Below are positions 1 through 12,034 of a stretch of DNA of 64,000 nucleotides, piece by piece. Source of the stretch: Theobroma cacao (Eukaryota > Streptophyta > Magnoliopsida > Malvales > Malvaceae). The position numbers and the translations under genes were made by a program. The notes under the pieces are model-generated. The model did not search any database. It was not told the origin of the DNA and saw only the letters and a list, made by a program, of their open reading frames with translations. How positions within the stretch are numbered: position 1 is the first letter of the stretch; every line of letters begins with the position of its first letter. The stretch covers positions 14,724,626 to 14,788,625 of the forward strand of contig NC_030850.1 of NCBI RefSeq assembly GCF_000208745.1, written 5' to 3'.

Positions 1-3000
1 CAACTGCAATGGCTAATAAGTTCATTGACAACTTTGGCTTCTAAACAAAAGTAAAGGGGAATGGATTAATGAAACAGCTATATTACAAATGTCCATTATA
101 AAATCAACTTAACATGTTGAAAATAACAAAATACAAAACTTATGACGGAACAGCATTGTTCTGATGGAGGATGTAAACTGAGAAAGAAAGGGGAATAGTA
201 TGTCTCTTCTTATTACTTTATATGAGTTTTAAACTGCATTTTTAACAATAGTAAAGGACATATTTGGGAAAATAAAAAAAGGGTAAATACATACATAGGC
301 TTAGTCACTTAGCCACAAGTCTGCAAGAGTATAGCCAGATAGCACTAAAGATTCTAAAAGCTTATCACAGCTTGACCAGAAAACCAAGTCCCAATCAATG
401 TTCCCATTGTTTTACTGTTGACAGTTGGCAGCTGATGCTTCTTGTAAATTTAAAATTTATAGAGATTCCAGACCAGAAAAAACAAACTAGGCAAAGTTGT
501 AAACCACAGTAGATAAAAATGGAGGTCAGAGTTTAGTCAGATAGGGAGAGTCCAATTGTGGCAATATCCAGTGCTAGAAGTGGAAGAAGACACTGACACA
601 TATGGATCGTCTCAGCTTACAAAATGCTAAACTAAAAGGAACAAATGCAAATCTATATGCCACTAACCAGACTAACCTGAAGCCAAATAGTCTGAAATAA
701 GAAAAATAAAGTCATTATTAGCTAATACCATCTTGCAAAAGGAACAGTAATTGTGCAGCCATAATGGTTTAGAAGACAAAGTGGACAACTGGAAAAATTG
801 TAATGCACTTTCACTGGGGAATGCATAACTACCAAAGGATTAATGTTGTCATTAATATAAGCAACAAAACAGCTTACCTTCTTATTCTGTAGGCCCCATA
901 ATGGTCGCATTTCCAAGTCAGATGTCTCAGAAATAATTCCCTTAGGTAATGCCTCACTTCCATAAGCCCTACACTGAGTCTAAGCTCAAGCGACAGGAAA
1001 AAGGAATGCTTAAGAGATTCATGTACACAAGTAAAACATATACATAACATAAAATATACCAAACAAACCTCACAAATCTTAGGTCTTTTATACTGCAAAA
1101 CAATAACTGATCTCCATCCTAAAATTCTCTGCACAAAGAAGGCCCCAATTCACACATTATTTACTTGATTATAGGAAACATAATACAGCAGTTTGCAAGA
1201 AAGGGTTGGTATGGAGCCCTTTTTTTTCCCCTTATTTTAATAATTAGATTAAAACTTACTTAGGCATATTTAGCATGCAAGAACTAGATAAAGAAAATAA
1301 ATGAAAACTACAAATAGGAAAAGAAGTAACTTCTGAGTTCTGTTGTCAGAGAAACCAAGAGAAAATCCTTTCTTTGTGAGGGTCGGTTAGATTTCAACTT
1401 TATGCAAACCGTGCTTAGACATGTATACCTCTTTATAGTCTGTGATTATAAATGCACTTCCTATGAAGAAGGCTGCAGAAAGCAAAAGAATCATGGGGAG
1501 GAATCGGTGTGTAAATAATCTCTGCCTTCTAGGTTCTGCCTTTAGAGATATCTGAGAACAAGAGGAAACAAAGAAGATAAGACAGGATAAGATGCAAAAT
1601 AGTTTTCATTTTATTTTTCTTTGAAGAGGTTGCACTTCAGACTACAGAGACAAAAGGAAAATGTTCTTCCAAAACCATATTCGAGGGACCATTTATGAAA
1701 ATTATATTTATTGTTGGGCATTAATGAGAAATGAGACACATACAATTTTATCTTTCCTGACAGCAATCCCAGGCTTCCAAAGGACAAGTAAAGACAGTAT
1801 CATAGGTTTTGCATGCCAATATTAAGAAGTTTCATAAACTACCACTCAAAAACAATTAAAAACAAGTATATCTCAGGGTACAATTTGTTAATGCAGGTAG
1901 TTGGTATGAGGAGTAGTTAAATTCCTCAAGATGCAAGGAGGAAAAGGCATTCATTAGGGGTTCCAACAGAGTTGAGATATACCAAATAAAATTTAAAATT
2001 TATTTCTACTTATAAAGTAATATTATTAAGCATCAAACTCAACTAATTTTGATAATCCTGCTAAAACTCCAAGATATATTTACTCCCCTGCACCCTCCCC
2101 TCACCCCCCACACTCGCCTCCCCCCCCCCCAAAAAAAAAAAAACAACAAAGAATATATATATATATATATATGCAGATCATATTAATTATAATTTAAGAT
2201 TTATACAACTGTCCATGTATGAAAAAAGAATTTCATACTAAATAAATCTCTCAAGTCATTCTTATTAAACACGCAACAGTTATGAAAACAATAAGCATTG
2301 AGCAACTTCCTCAGAGTGATCGATAAACCTACACCAGCACTCAAGCAATATTAATATTATTGTGGTTGGGTCAGGGGGGAAAGGGTCACTGGATCCTCAT
2401 CAAGAATGCTGTTAAAAGCTTTCAATTTTTCATTTTTAAGAACTCAAACATCCAAAAATGTAAGCAACCTACAAGATTACTGTGTAAAGAATATATAGTC
2501 TGGAGCAAACAAACCAATTACCAGAAGTGATAGTACATAATCAGTACATGGATATGTACTGACTGTTTATTCATTCAGACTGTTAGGTGTATCCACTTAT
2601 CTTATCAATGACTGACTGAACCATTCAGTTTCAACTCTAATTTATGGTATAACTCAAAACTCAAAATCCACCTTGTTTTCTGTTTGATTTGAAAACTTAT
2701 TTCTTAAAAACACTTCAGTGGACATTCCGGGAAAAAAAACTCAAATTCCTCCCTGCACTTCTATAGTGATTCGTGCTAGTAGTATGACTCTTAGACTGAG
2801 TACCAATTTTCCTGAAAGTGACATAGAATTTTAAATGATATCACTAAAAACCAAAATGGGAAAGTCCCTGTGCATTATTTTTAAGAACATGGCAAAAAAA
2901 AAGTTAGTTATTTGGCATTTTCATGCTTCCAAGCAGTGCCCCAGCGGTACAGCTGCTTCAGTTTAATGAAGATGTTATTTTATTTTTATTGAAAACAATC

Positions 3001-3447
3001 CTCATACCCCCGATCCAACTCATTTACACGATCCAATCCTTTCCTTACCCAAGCAAAGCATGGAATGGCTGGCCTTCATTTCTAAATCATTAAGCTTTTT
3101 CTTTTCTTTAACTTTTGAACTGAGGACCAAATAAACTGGATCAATCATATGCAACTTGTCATCACTCATCAATCATAACATAAACAGTAAGTTAACAACT
3201 ACTTAACAATTCCATTCAGGGAATGAACAAAAACAAAATCAAACCCAAAAAATAATATTCCAAACATCTTTCTAAAGCCAGAGAGCAAAACCCAAGAATA
3301 TTTTCCATGATTCCTTTAGAGAAAAAAAAAAACTTTTGTCAAAACCAAGAGGCCCAAGAAACAAAATAATAAACTTTCATAAGACAAACATGGGGCAATA
3401 AAATAAAGATAAGAGAAGCTTACAGAAGTTGACATCCTCTTCTTCAT
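1..3447 (-). CDS. DUF707 family protein, 5' part (exons 1-5, runs off left edge)
   Basis: Five minus-strand exons with GT-AG borders join in one frame: 3447-3424, 1551-1429, 1128-1069, 973-878 and 40-1 (continuing beyond the window). They encode a short basic N-terminus, one hydrophobic segment at about residues 26-44 (FLPMILLLSAAFFIGSAFII, a likely signal anchor), a linker, then CRAYGSEALPKGI, the motif LEMRPLWG and NLLAIAV. The SEALPKGI...RPLWG...NLLAIAVG order is the start of the plant DUF707 domain, as I recall the family. These proteins are predicted single-pass membrane proteins, probably of the secretory pathway; the biochemical role is not established. I chose the ATG at 3447 because only that frame matches the codon-boundary start of exon 2 (24 nt exon 1). 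The catalytic-looking C-terminal part lies outside the window. Exon lengths of 24, 123, 60 and 96 nt are all multiples of three. The exon model is inferred by eye. Confidence 0.85.
2119..2172. repeat. C-run, A-run and (AT)n microsatellite in DUF707 intron 1
   Basis: Inside the 1.87 kb first intron (1552-3423), a run of about 12 C is followed by about 13 A and then about ten AT units. This is a simple-sequence tract with no coding content. The rest of the intron holds nothing I recognise. Confidence 0.85.
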
Positions 3448-3460
3448 CTTGATCTTCCAT
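3424..3460 (-). promoter_or_regulatory. Upstream out-of-frame ATG overlapping the DUF707 start
   Basis: An ATG at 3460 lies 13 nt upstream of the inferred start and is in a different frame. It opens an acidic reading frame (MEDQDEEEDVNF) that, after splicing to exon 2, stops within seven codons, giving an overlapping uORF of about 19 codons. The main ATG at 3447 has A at -3, the better context; the upstream one has T at -3 but G at +4. If transcribed, it could lower translation of the main frame. Confidence 0.5.
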
Positions 3461-3789
3461 TCAATGGGATCGTAGCGTTGTTTTTTTGTAGGAAAAAAAA
3501 ATAAGCAGTGCAGAGGCTAAGGAAAGCTTTAAAGTTACTTACGACTGTAAAAAGTGTTTTTTTTTTTATTTTTTTATGACTTTTTTTTTTTGACGTTTTA
3601 AAACAAGGCAAAGACAGAGCAACGTGCTCTCCGCGTGAGAATTACACACGCCGTTGCCTGCGGCAATGGATCTTCCATGCTTTCCTTTGCGGGTTAGAAA
3701 AAAAAAATAAAGAGGAAAGAGGTGTAAAGAGAATGAGAATATGTTTATTTTTTTATAGATACCCTTACAATAAATTAGTACTAGCATTT
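3461..3789 (-). promoter_or_regulatory. DUF707 5' leader and proximal promoter, possible TATA box
   Basis: The sequence upstream of the start codon has a pyrimidine-rich stretch on the minus strand and a TATA-like element (TATAAAAAAA, minus strand 3757-3748). It would place transcription start near 3720 and give a leader of roughly 270 nt. The small ORF on this strand (3787-3566) has no recognisable domain and probably is leader sequence. The start site was not determined. Confidence 0.35.
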
Positions 3790-4376
3790 TATTTTTGATA
3801 ATATTTTAATTAAAAATTAATAAAATCTTAAATATAGTCGTATCATTAGGTAATATCCTATTTTTTCTATGGTTACATATAGAATTTATAAATTTAATAA
3901 GATGTGATCCTCATGATCAACAAATTAATGGCAACTGGTTTTTTATATTTTTACATTAAAGAGTTAAATTTATATTTTAAAACTACTTTGAAAGAAGAAT
4001 TTAAATTCTTAACTTTAAGATGTAATTATCATCATGTTATGGTTTTAACAATAATTTTGGGTTCTATCATTTTAGGAATATATATCAACAGAAAAAATCA
4101 AATACTATTTGGATATTTTGTAATTAAAAATGAAATACTTTAGATTTGATATTAATTGATAATCATATTTTAATCCACGATTTAGTACTTAAAATTAAAT
4201 CAAGAATTAATAATAAAGAATCCCTGTTTTCATTGCCACTTGCAAGTGATAAGATCAATTATTATACTAAGGCCTTTAATTTCACTTTAATTATTGTGCA
4301 CAACGTCACAAGTTCTTTCCATTGGTTTAAAAGGGAAGCTATCTCTTCTATCATTAGATAACTCATTATCTTCAAC
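3790..4376. other. AT-rich intergenic stretch without a recognisable gene
   Basis: Two plus-strand reading frames of 79 and 71 codons fall here, but they are rich in I, L, N and K and match no family I know. I see no splice-linked continuation. I read this as intergenic DNA between the DUF707 promoter and the truncated gypsy LTR. Confidence 0.5.
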
Positions 4377-4614
4377 GCCCTTAGCCATATTTGCATTTTT
4401 CTTCGCCACTTGATCTCTTTTCTTTTGAGGGTCTTCAAGATAGAAGAATTGAATCATTCATAACTAAAAAATAACTTGAATTAACTTGACTCAACATACT
4501 TTAAACTAGTTAAGCAAAAAAATGAAAACTGCCTAATAATGTATCTAAAGCTCAAGATTTAGCTTTTTTTGTACTCAAAATGTGATGAGATAACCTCATA
4601 TAATAGAGTTATCA
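4377..4614 (-). mobile_element. Truncated 3' LTR of the gypsy element
   Basis: This segment aligns base by base with the start of the intact LTR at 24895-25144, including the terminal imperfect palindrome around ATAGAGTTATCA. The LTR starts (minus strand) TGATAACTCTAT at 4614. Similarity stops near 4377, so about 1.3 kb of LTR is missing on the left. Confidence 0.8.
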
Positions 4615-6300
4615 CGTCTCTAAATTTAATATTTTCACTAATCCTCGAAAAAAACTTAAAATAAAAGGAAATAATATAAATAAAGAAAACATCTAACTAG
4701 ACGTAGGTAGTAGCAAGTCACTTATCACCATTAAATTCTTCATAAGTTATCTCATTTTCTCAACTCAAAACAAAACATAAATATTATTCAAGCTCATATT
4801 TCAACTCAAATGTAAGGTCGCACCCTAGCATTTAGCTCATTGGTTGGTACATAATCCCCTGCTTTGAGAGTAGGGTTCGAATCCCCTCTCCCCCAGTTAT
4901 AAAAAAAAAAAACTCAAATGCAAGCTCATTCTCGAATGGATTTACGCTTATGCAAAATTCAAATTAGTCTAGAGTTTTATATGTTTGCTTTTCATCTCTC
5001 TCTCCGCTAATGTAGACTAACACTTAATCAAGAATCTTTAGGATTTTATTAAGTTTGTAATGCATAGCTAGGGTCAATGTAGGATATTGGATAATACGTT
5101 ATTCAAATCACCCTAAACACATAATCATTCTAGAACCTATGTAGAGCTTTATTCTTCATTTTTCTTAGTAATACTCTTTTCTTTTCTTCAACCTTTTCAT
5201 TCACCAAACACTTTATTCTTTTTTATTTTTTTTATCTTTTTCTTCTTTTTATATATTCACAATTTAACACACCCAAACTTATTCTTTTTATGGTAAGTAG
5301 TAAGTTGGGTACTAACACAAATTTTTTAATTTTTACAACTATACCTTTTTTGCCATTTTCATCCCTTAACTCAATACACTTTCTAAAATGATCTACAAAC
5401 TTAGGAGTGATGGTGCAAAATTGAAAAATTATTTAAAGCTAAGCTTATTTAATCATGTGTTTAACAAAGATAAGGAAAAAAAAATAGGCTCAAAGGGATA
5501 TTTTAGGGATAAACATATAACAAGGTAGGCTCAAAAAGCTTAATCGGTCCAAAGATGACCTAAGTCATTTCCTTAACTAAGTATAGCCTAAGATTTCACC
5601 TCAAGAGAAAGTCAAACAAATTTTAGAACTTAAGACATTATTCAAAAATCAACATTCACATAAATCTTCTCTAAATGTACACAATAATTCAAAGCAAGAA
5701 ATATAGTGCTCAAATTATGAAAAATCTCATCTTACAATAATGCTTAACATAAGAGTTCGACATAATACTAAAATAATATTCACATTTACTAAAAGCAAAA
5801 GATATAAGATAATTAATTTTCATCATTGGATAGGTGAATCAAAGAATTTGATGCAACTCACTCTAACTCAAGTTCTCAAACATGCACAAAATTAAATGAT
5901 AAACAAACTAACTAAACTTAAAATCTAAAAACATAAATGCAAAAAGATTAAACCCAAGCTTAAAAACTTAAAAGTCCATACCCCAAACTTAAAACTAACA
6001 TTGTCCTTAATATTACTAAAATAAATAAAGCAAGGAAAGAGAGTACTCCACTTGAATTTCGAAAATATTGCATTGAAAGCTCTATTCCTCTTCTTCTTCA
6101 TCATCATTATATCCAAAGTTGGAGGGAGGATAAAAAGATTAAAAAGAATAAGAATAAAATAAATAATAATGAATTAAACATAATAAAAAATAAAAATAAC
6201 CAAAATTGAAAGGGGGATAAAAAGAATAAAAAGAACAAGGATAAAAAAATTAATGGTGAATTATAAATAATAAAAAAATAACTTTAAAGAAAAAGAGTAA
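4615..6300 (-). other. 3' non-coding region of the gypsy element
   Basis: This stretch lies between the pol tail and the truncated 3' LTR. Its reverse complement matches 7600-8869 with many substitutions (shared blocks near 4960-5100 with 8440-8560, and 5440-5600 with 7930-8080). It carries no convincing ORF; the 63-codon frame at 6116-5925 has no domain. A small SINE is inserted at 4817-4910. Confidence 0.7.
4803..4924 (+). mobile_element. Short tRNA-derived SINE with target duplications
   Basis: A body of about 84 bases (4817-4900) carries an A-box-like stretch (TAGCTCATTGGTTGG, from 4833) and a near-perfect B box (GGTTCGAATCCC, 4874-4885) spaced like a tRNA promoter, followed by an A-run (4901-4912). 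It is flanked by AACTCAAATGTAAG (4803-4816) and AACTCAAATGCAAG (4911-4924), differing at one base. The reverse-complement relative of this region at about 8655-8677 lacks the insert and shows the empty site. The inferred origin is LINE-driven retroposition of a RNA polymerase III transcript. Family name unknown to me. Confidence 0.8.
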
Positions 6301-6358
6301 GAGTTTCGAAAGCTTGGGTTGCCTCCTTAGAAACACTTCTTTATAGTTAATAGCTTGA

Positions 6359-6775
6359 CTATGACACCCATTTTTGCACTTCTTCACCCACGAAATGAGG
6401 CTTGAAGCTTAACCCATTAACTATGAATGCTTCATTAGCTTCACTATCAATCTTTATTATACCATAAAGATAAACCTTGACCAGCTTGAAAGGACCCATC
6501 CATCTTGATTTGTGTTTCCATGGAAAAAGCTTGAACCATGAATTATAAAGTAACATTACTTGTTGTCCAACTTTAAAACTAGTTATTGTAGGATATTCCC
6601 TGTCAAAATCCTCCTTAGCCAACGCATCAACTGAATTTATTCTATAGCAACTTTCTATAGTGAAAGGATACTTAGCTGTATTGAATATATTAAACTCAAC
6701 TATCTCTTCTCCAACTTTGAAAGTTATCTTGTCATTTTTTACATTTATGATTGCTCTTACTGTTGCCAGGAATGG
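6359..6775 (-). pseudogene. Gypsy protease end fused to pol C-terminal tail by a deletion
   Basis: The frame 6622-6359 encodes FKVGQQVMLLYNSWFKLFP and then KSRWMGPFKL, the tail that follows integrase in Athila-type pol. Directly upstream, sequence just past the protease (reading GRPFLA-like, then a variant of FKVGEEIVEFNIFNTAKYPF with stops) is joined to it. The whole reverse transcriptase, RNase H and integrase core, about 2-3 kb in relatives, is absent. The element could not move on its own. Confidence 0.75.
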
Positions 6776-7524
6776 TCATCCCAAAATCAGAAGAATTTCA
6801 ACATCTTCCTCTATCTCAAGCACAATAAAGTTCATTGGAATGTACAACTTCTCAACTTTAATAAAAACATCCTCTATAATTGCAATGAGGTACCTAATTA
6901 TTCTATCTACTAATTGCAAAGTAATTGTAATAGGTTGTATATCCTTAAATCCAAGTTTCTTTGTAATAGACAAAGGTATAATTGAAACACCAGCACCCAA
7001 ATCACACAAAGCTTTAGAAAATTTAACACTACCAATAGTAGAAGGGATAGAAAAACTCCTTAGATCTTTAAGCTTTGGTGGAAGCTTATTTTGAATTATA
7101 TCACTACACTCCTTAATAAGTACAACCGTCTCAAAATTCTTCAAATTTCTCTTTTTAGTTAGGATGTCTCTTAGAAATTTAACATAGCTTGGCATCCATT
7201 CCAAAGTTTCAGTAAAAGGGATATTAATCTAGAGCTTTTTGGATACCTCGAGAAACTTTTGAACTACTTGTCAAGTTTCTGCTTCTAAAATCGTTGAGGA
7301 AAAGGTGGTGGTGGTGGGATGGAGTTATCATCTTTTCCTTGAGCTTGTGCATTAGAATTCTCAACCACTGTTTCCTTTTCAATAGACTTACCTAATGAAT
7401 TTGCTTGCTTACTACTAACTTCTACCTCTTTTCCACTCTAAATTATGATTACATTATAATGCTCCTTATCTTCTCTTTTGGATTGGATTCAATGTCACTT
7501 TGTAAGGTTCCTTGAGGCTTATTG
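6776..7524 (-). pseudogene. Gypsy gag C-terminus and aspartic protease remnant
   Basis: The open part (7204-6776, 142 codons) contains MPSYVKFLRDIL, LPPKLKDLRSFSIP and ALCDLGAGVSIIPL. The last is the retropepsin active-site region; DLG in place of DTG/DSG is usual for this group. Upstream to 7524 the frame continues with stops as NKPQGTLQSDIESNPKRED, SGKEVEVSSK and a proline run (PPPPPF), the usual end of Athila-type gag. It ends exactly where the fold-back LTR insertion begins. Confidence 0.8.
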
Positions 7525-8869
7525 TGAATTTATTTTTCTTTGTTGATTGGTGAATATTTTATGAAAATTTCATATTTAATTTTATTTGCATGTTTATTTA
7601 GACTTTAAATAATTAAAAGTAGTTGATCATTTAAATTTTAATGCTCGCTTAAATTTTTAGGAATCTAGAGTAAAATTTGGTCAAATTTTGTGATGATTTC
7701 CTTATCCAATGATGATAACTAATTGTCTTGTATTTTTAGCTTTTGATTAATAAGGTTTTTGTTTGGATTGATGCTAAATTCTTTTGTTTAGTATCATTGT
7801 TAGGATGTAATTTCGATAATTTTGAGTAATTTATCTTTTTCCTTGAATTGTTGTGAATATCTAGATAAGGTTTATGTAGATATAAAATTTGGATTATGTC
7901 ATAAATTCTAGAATTTGCTTGATTCTCTCTTGAGGTGAAATCTTCGGTAATACCTAATTAGGGACATGATTTAGGCCATCTTTAGACCATTTGAGTCTAA
8001 AAAGCCGACCTTGATATATTTTTATCCCTAGCATATCCCTTTGAGCCTAATTTCCATTTTCTTTATTTAACCACGTAATAATAAGCCTAGCCTTAAAATA
8101 AAATTTTCAATTTTGCAACCTTCATTCTTAAGCTTGTATATTATTTTAGGAAATATATATTGAGCTAAATACATATGGTAGAAAGGTGATGTTGATGTGA
8201 AAAAAGTTCAAACTATTAAAAATCACCCCACTACTTACAATATAAGGAAATAAGTTTGGGGGTGTAAAATTGTGAAATTGTGACAAGCAAAAGAAAGAGA
8301 AAAAAGTAAAATAAAGTGTTGAACAAAAGAAAAGTTTAAAGAGAAGGAAAAGGAGTTACTTGGAGAATGAAAATAGAGTTATATATATAGGTTTTAGAAT
8401 AATTATATGCTTAGGGTGATTTGAGCCACATTATATCTTTATCTTACCTTGACCCTAACCATACATTACAAGCTTTATAAAGTCCTATTGATCCCTAGCT
8501 TTGTATTAGTCTACATTAGTAGAGAGACAGATGAAAAATAAACTTATGGAGTTCTAATATTGATTGGAATTTTGTGTTGGTATAAACTCATTTAGATGTC
8601 AAGATATTTTTGGTAAAAAATTTCACACACATACGGAAATCCATTTGAGAATGTGCTTGCATTGGAATTGAAACATGAATTTGAATTATGCTTACATTTT
8701 TCCTTAAGTTAAAGATTGATAGACATACTTTTAAGGAAATTATGGGGAATCATTGAACTGATGCATTTTATCTCTTGTAATTGGTTTATTTATTTTGCTT
8801 TTATCATTTAAATTGTTTTTCATAGGTTAGTTTCTTTTTTATGTTTTACTTAAGGACTAGCAACATCTT

Positions 8870-8880
8870 AAGTTTGGGTG
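8870..8880 (+). promoter_or_regulatory. Polypurine tract before the plus-strand LTR
   Basis: AAGTTTGGGTG immediately precedes the LTR start TGAAAACTCTATGATA. This is the place and composition expected of the plus-strand primer site of a gypsy element. Confidence 0.6.
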
Positions 8881-10443
8881 TGAAAACTCTATGATATAGA
8901 GTTATTTGGACTTAATTTTGGTAATAATTTAACTTGGTTCTTATAGTAATGCATGAAAATTAGTAGGTTTTATTTAATTATTTTAAGTTAGTCAATCTAA
9001 TCTCAGTTAATCTTACGTTTAAATTGATGGTTATGTGCCCAAGATAAGTTGTTATTGATTTATTGTGCCTTTATAGGTGTTTATTGAAGAAAGACTTTTA
9101 ATGGAAGAAGACCTTTTAATGTAAGAAAAAGAGAAATTTTAAGATGCAGACCGTCACTACATATATCTTGGTATTTCAACCATAACTTTCTTTACAAAAC
9201 TTCAAATGAGATGCTTCTTATACCATTGGAAAGTTAAGAGAAAAAGCTACAAATTTTATGTTTACCACTTTACCAAATAGGCCTGAAAATGATCAAAACC
9301 CTTGTCGAAATTGAAACACTACAGTAGTCTTAGAGAGATCACGATTTTTACAAATTAAATGGTCAAGGCCGTAGCCTTGGTGAAGGTCAGTCATAGCTCA
9401 CATAATCTGATGAAGAAATCTTGATCAGAATTAACTTCTTTCTTCACCAACTTGGATCAACTTCAAAGCCTTATGAAAGCAACCTTTTAGAGGACTTTTA
9501 GAGGCATGAAACACCAGATTTAGAGTTGAGATTTAGCGACAAAAAATCATTGGAAAAAGTCTCATTGGAGTTGAAAAGAAATTGAAGGATTCAAGAAGAT
9601 TTGAAGATCAAGATTTTTATTCTTGGAGTTTCTTTATTCTTTTTGTGATTCTTTTATTTTCTTGGTTTGATTTTGATATTTAAACTTTATTCGATGATGA
9701 TGTGTGACATTATGGGGAACTAATTTAGTTATCTAAAATTATAATTGAACTTAATATGTAGTATAAATTATTGATATCTCTTTTGCTTATGTTTAATGGT
9801 TTTAAGTTGTTTATTCTATTATGTTTTTAATACTTCTAATTGCCTGATCACCAATTAGATTGATATGAAAGTCCACGTTAAACCTTGACAAAGGAGATTT
9901 AAGTAGATCTTGAATAGAATAGCTTATGATCGAATGCACTTAGTTGATTAGGTGGTTTGATTTGCATAAAGAGTAGACATACACCTATAAGCCATACGTA
10001 GCTAAGATTAGAATACGAACTTAATGAATATTTTTTCAATTTAATTTGCATAGACATATAGTAAGTTAATTAGGAAGGGTATTTTTATGAGAACTTCGAC
10101 AGAGACTTGTAAATAAATTAAGACTCTAAGTTAGCAACTTAATCCATTAAACTAAGTTAAGAGAGAAAGACAATATTCAAATAAAGTATTGAGAGGTATC
10201 ATAATCTTAGGTCTAGTAGTTAAGTGAGTTTTATAAAACAAATTTGCCGTTTCGCTTTAGTTTCAATTTATTAGTTTTAATTTTTTTATAATAATTTTAA
10301 TTTTAATTTTTTGCATAAAATTAAGGTGTGTTAATTTTGTAGTTAGCAAATAGAAATTAAAACAAATTTCTATGGAAACAATACTCTACTTCATCAATAT
10401 ATTCTTTGTTTGCGATATGTGCACTTATGTGAACTGAATGCCA
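8881..10443 (+). mobile_element. Gypsy LTR, plus orientation (left arm of palindrome)
   Basis: It starts TGAAAACTCTATGATA and aligns in reverse complement with 10450-12034 across its whole length, with substitutions and short indels. The exact 3' end is uncertain by about ten bases (ATGCCA at 10443 chosen). Confidence 0.75.
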
Positions 10444-10449
10444 AAAACT

Positions 10450-12034
10450 TGTTATTGATTTCTCATGCAAGTGCATATATAAAAAACAAGGAATATAGCT
10501 ATGAAGTAGAGTATTGTTACCACAGAGAATTATTTTAATTCTTATTAGCTAACAACTAAAATTAACACACTCTAATTTTATCCAAACAATTAGAATTTAA
10601 ATTATTATAAAAAAAATTAAAACTAATAAATTGAAACTAAAGCTAATTAGCAAATTTGTTTTATAAAACTCACTTAATTACTAGACTTATGATAATGATA
10701 TCTCCTAATATTTCATCTGAATATTGTCTCTCTCTTAACTTAGTTTTGTAGATTAAGTTGCTAACCTAGAGTCTTAATTTGCTTACAAGTCTCTAACGAG
10801 GTTTTCATAAAATTACCTTTCCTAATTAATTTACTATATGTTTATACAAATTAAATTGAAGAAAGATTCATTAAGTTCATGCTCTAATCTTGACTATGTA
10901 TGATTTATAAGTGTATGTCTACCCTATATGCAAATCAAACCACCTAATCAACTAAGTGCATTTGATCATACGCTATTCTATTCAAGGCCTATCTAAATAT
11001 CCTTTGTCAAGGTTTAACCTAGGTTTCCATATCAATCTAATTGGTGATCAATTAATTAGAAGCATTAAGAACAGAATAAAATAAACAACTTAAAACAATC
11101 AAACATAAGCAAAAGAGACGTAAATAATTTAGACTACATATTGAGTTCAATCATAATCTTAGATAACTAAATTAGTTCCCCATAATGTCACACATCATCA
11201 TCAAATAAAGTTTAAACATCAAAACCAAATCAAGAAAATGAAAGAATAACAAAAAGAATAAAAATACTCTAAGAGTGAAAATCTTGATTTTCAAATCTTC
11301 TTGAATATTTCAATTTCTTCTAAGCTTCAATGAAACTTTTTTCAATGATTTTTTATGGCTAAATCTCAACTCTAAATTTGGTGTTTTGTGCTTTTAATAG
11401 TTCTCTAAAATGTTATTTTTATAAGGCTTTAAAATTGGATCAATATGGGTGAAGAAAGAAGTCAATTCTAACTAGGATTTCTTCATCAAACTACGTGAGT
11501 TGTAGCCTACCTCCACCAAGGTTGCGGCCTCGATCATTTAATTTGCAAAAATCATGATCTCTTTAGGACTATTGCAGTGCTTCAACTTCAACAAGATTTT
11601 TGACCACCTTCTAAGTAGAATTGAGCGAAGTGGCAAACATTAAAGTTGTGTATTTTTCTCTTGGCTTTCTAGTGGTATAAGAATCACCTCATTTGGAGAT
11701 TTGTAAAGAATGTTATGATTAAAATACCAAGATATATGCAGTGAAAGTCTACGTCTCAAAATTTCTCTCATTCCATTAAAAGTCCTTCTTCAATAAACAC
11801 TTACAAAGACACAAATAAAACAATAACAACTTATCTTAATAAAACAATAACAACTTATCTTAGGTATATAACCATCAATTTAAACACAAGGTTAACTAAG
11901 ATTAGATTGACTCAACAAATTAATTAACTTAAAATAATTAAATAAAACTTACTAATTTTTATGCATTATTACAAGAACTAAGCTAAATTATTATTAAAAT
12001 TATGTACGAATAACTCTATATCATAGAGTTATCA
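10450..12034 (-). mobile_element. Gypsy LTR, minus orientation (right arm of palindrome)
   Basis: On the minus strand it starts TGATAACTCTATGATATAG (12034) and ends CAATAACA (10450). The next bases (AGTTTTTGGC) resemble the first bases after the 5' LTR at 23627, where a primer-binding site begins, but the resemblance breaks off at once. Confidence 0.75.

Larger units (their letters stand above)
7525..12034. mobile_element. Fold-back LTR insertion inside gypsy gag
   Basis: This 4.5 kb insert begins TG and ends CA, and it is flanked by TATTG (7520-7524) and TACTG (12035-12039), a one-mismatch target duplication. Its content in order is a plus-strand 3' non-coding region (7525-8869), a polypurine tract, a plus-strand LTR (8881-10443), and a minus-strand LTR (10450-12034). 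Both LTRs are relatives of the gypsy LTR at 23627-25144. The two LTRs are tail to tail with fewer than ten bases between them, making an imperfect palindrome with arms of about 1.55 kb. No coding sequence is present. Self-integration or strand-switching during reverse transcription could produce it; this is inference. Confidence 0.75.

Noticed and set aside
3904..4361. Two consecutive plus-strand ORFs (79 and 71 codons)
   Set aside because: AT-rich random-like composition, no domain, no link to a transcript signal.
6660..7094. 144-codon plus-strand ORF
   Set aside because: Antisense to the gypsy protease frame, which has clear motifs.
7525..12034. Reading the fold-back insert as a standard LTR element with 5' and 3' LTRs
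   Set aside because: The two LTRs are inverted relative to each other with nothing between them; a standard element has direct LTRs.
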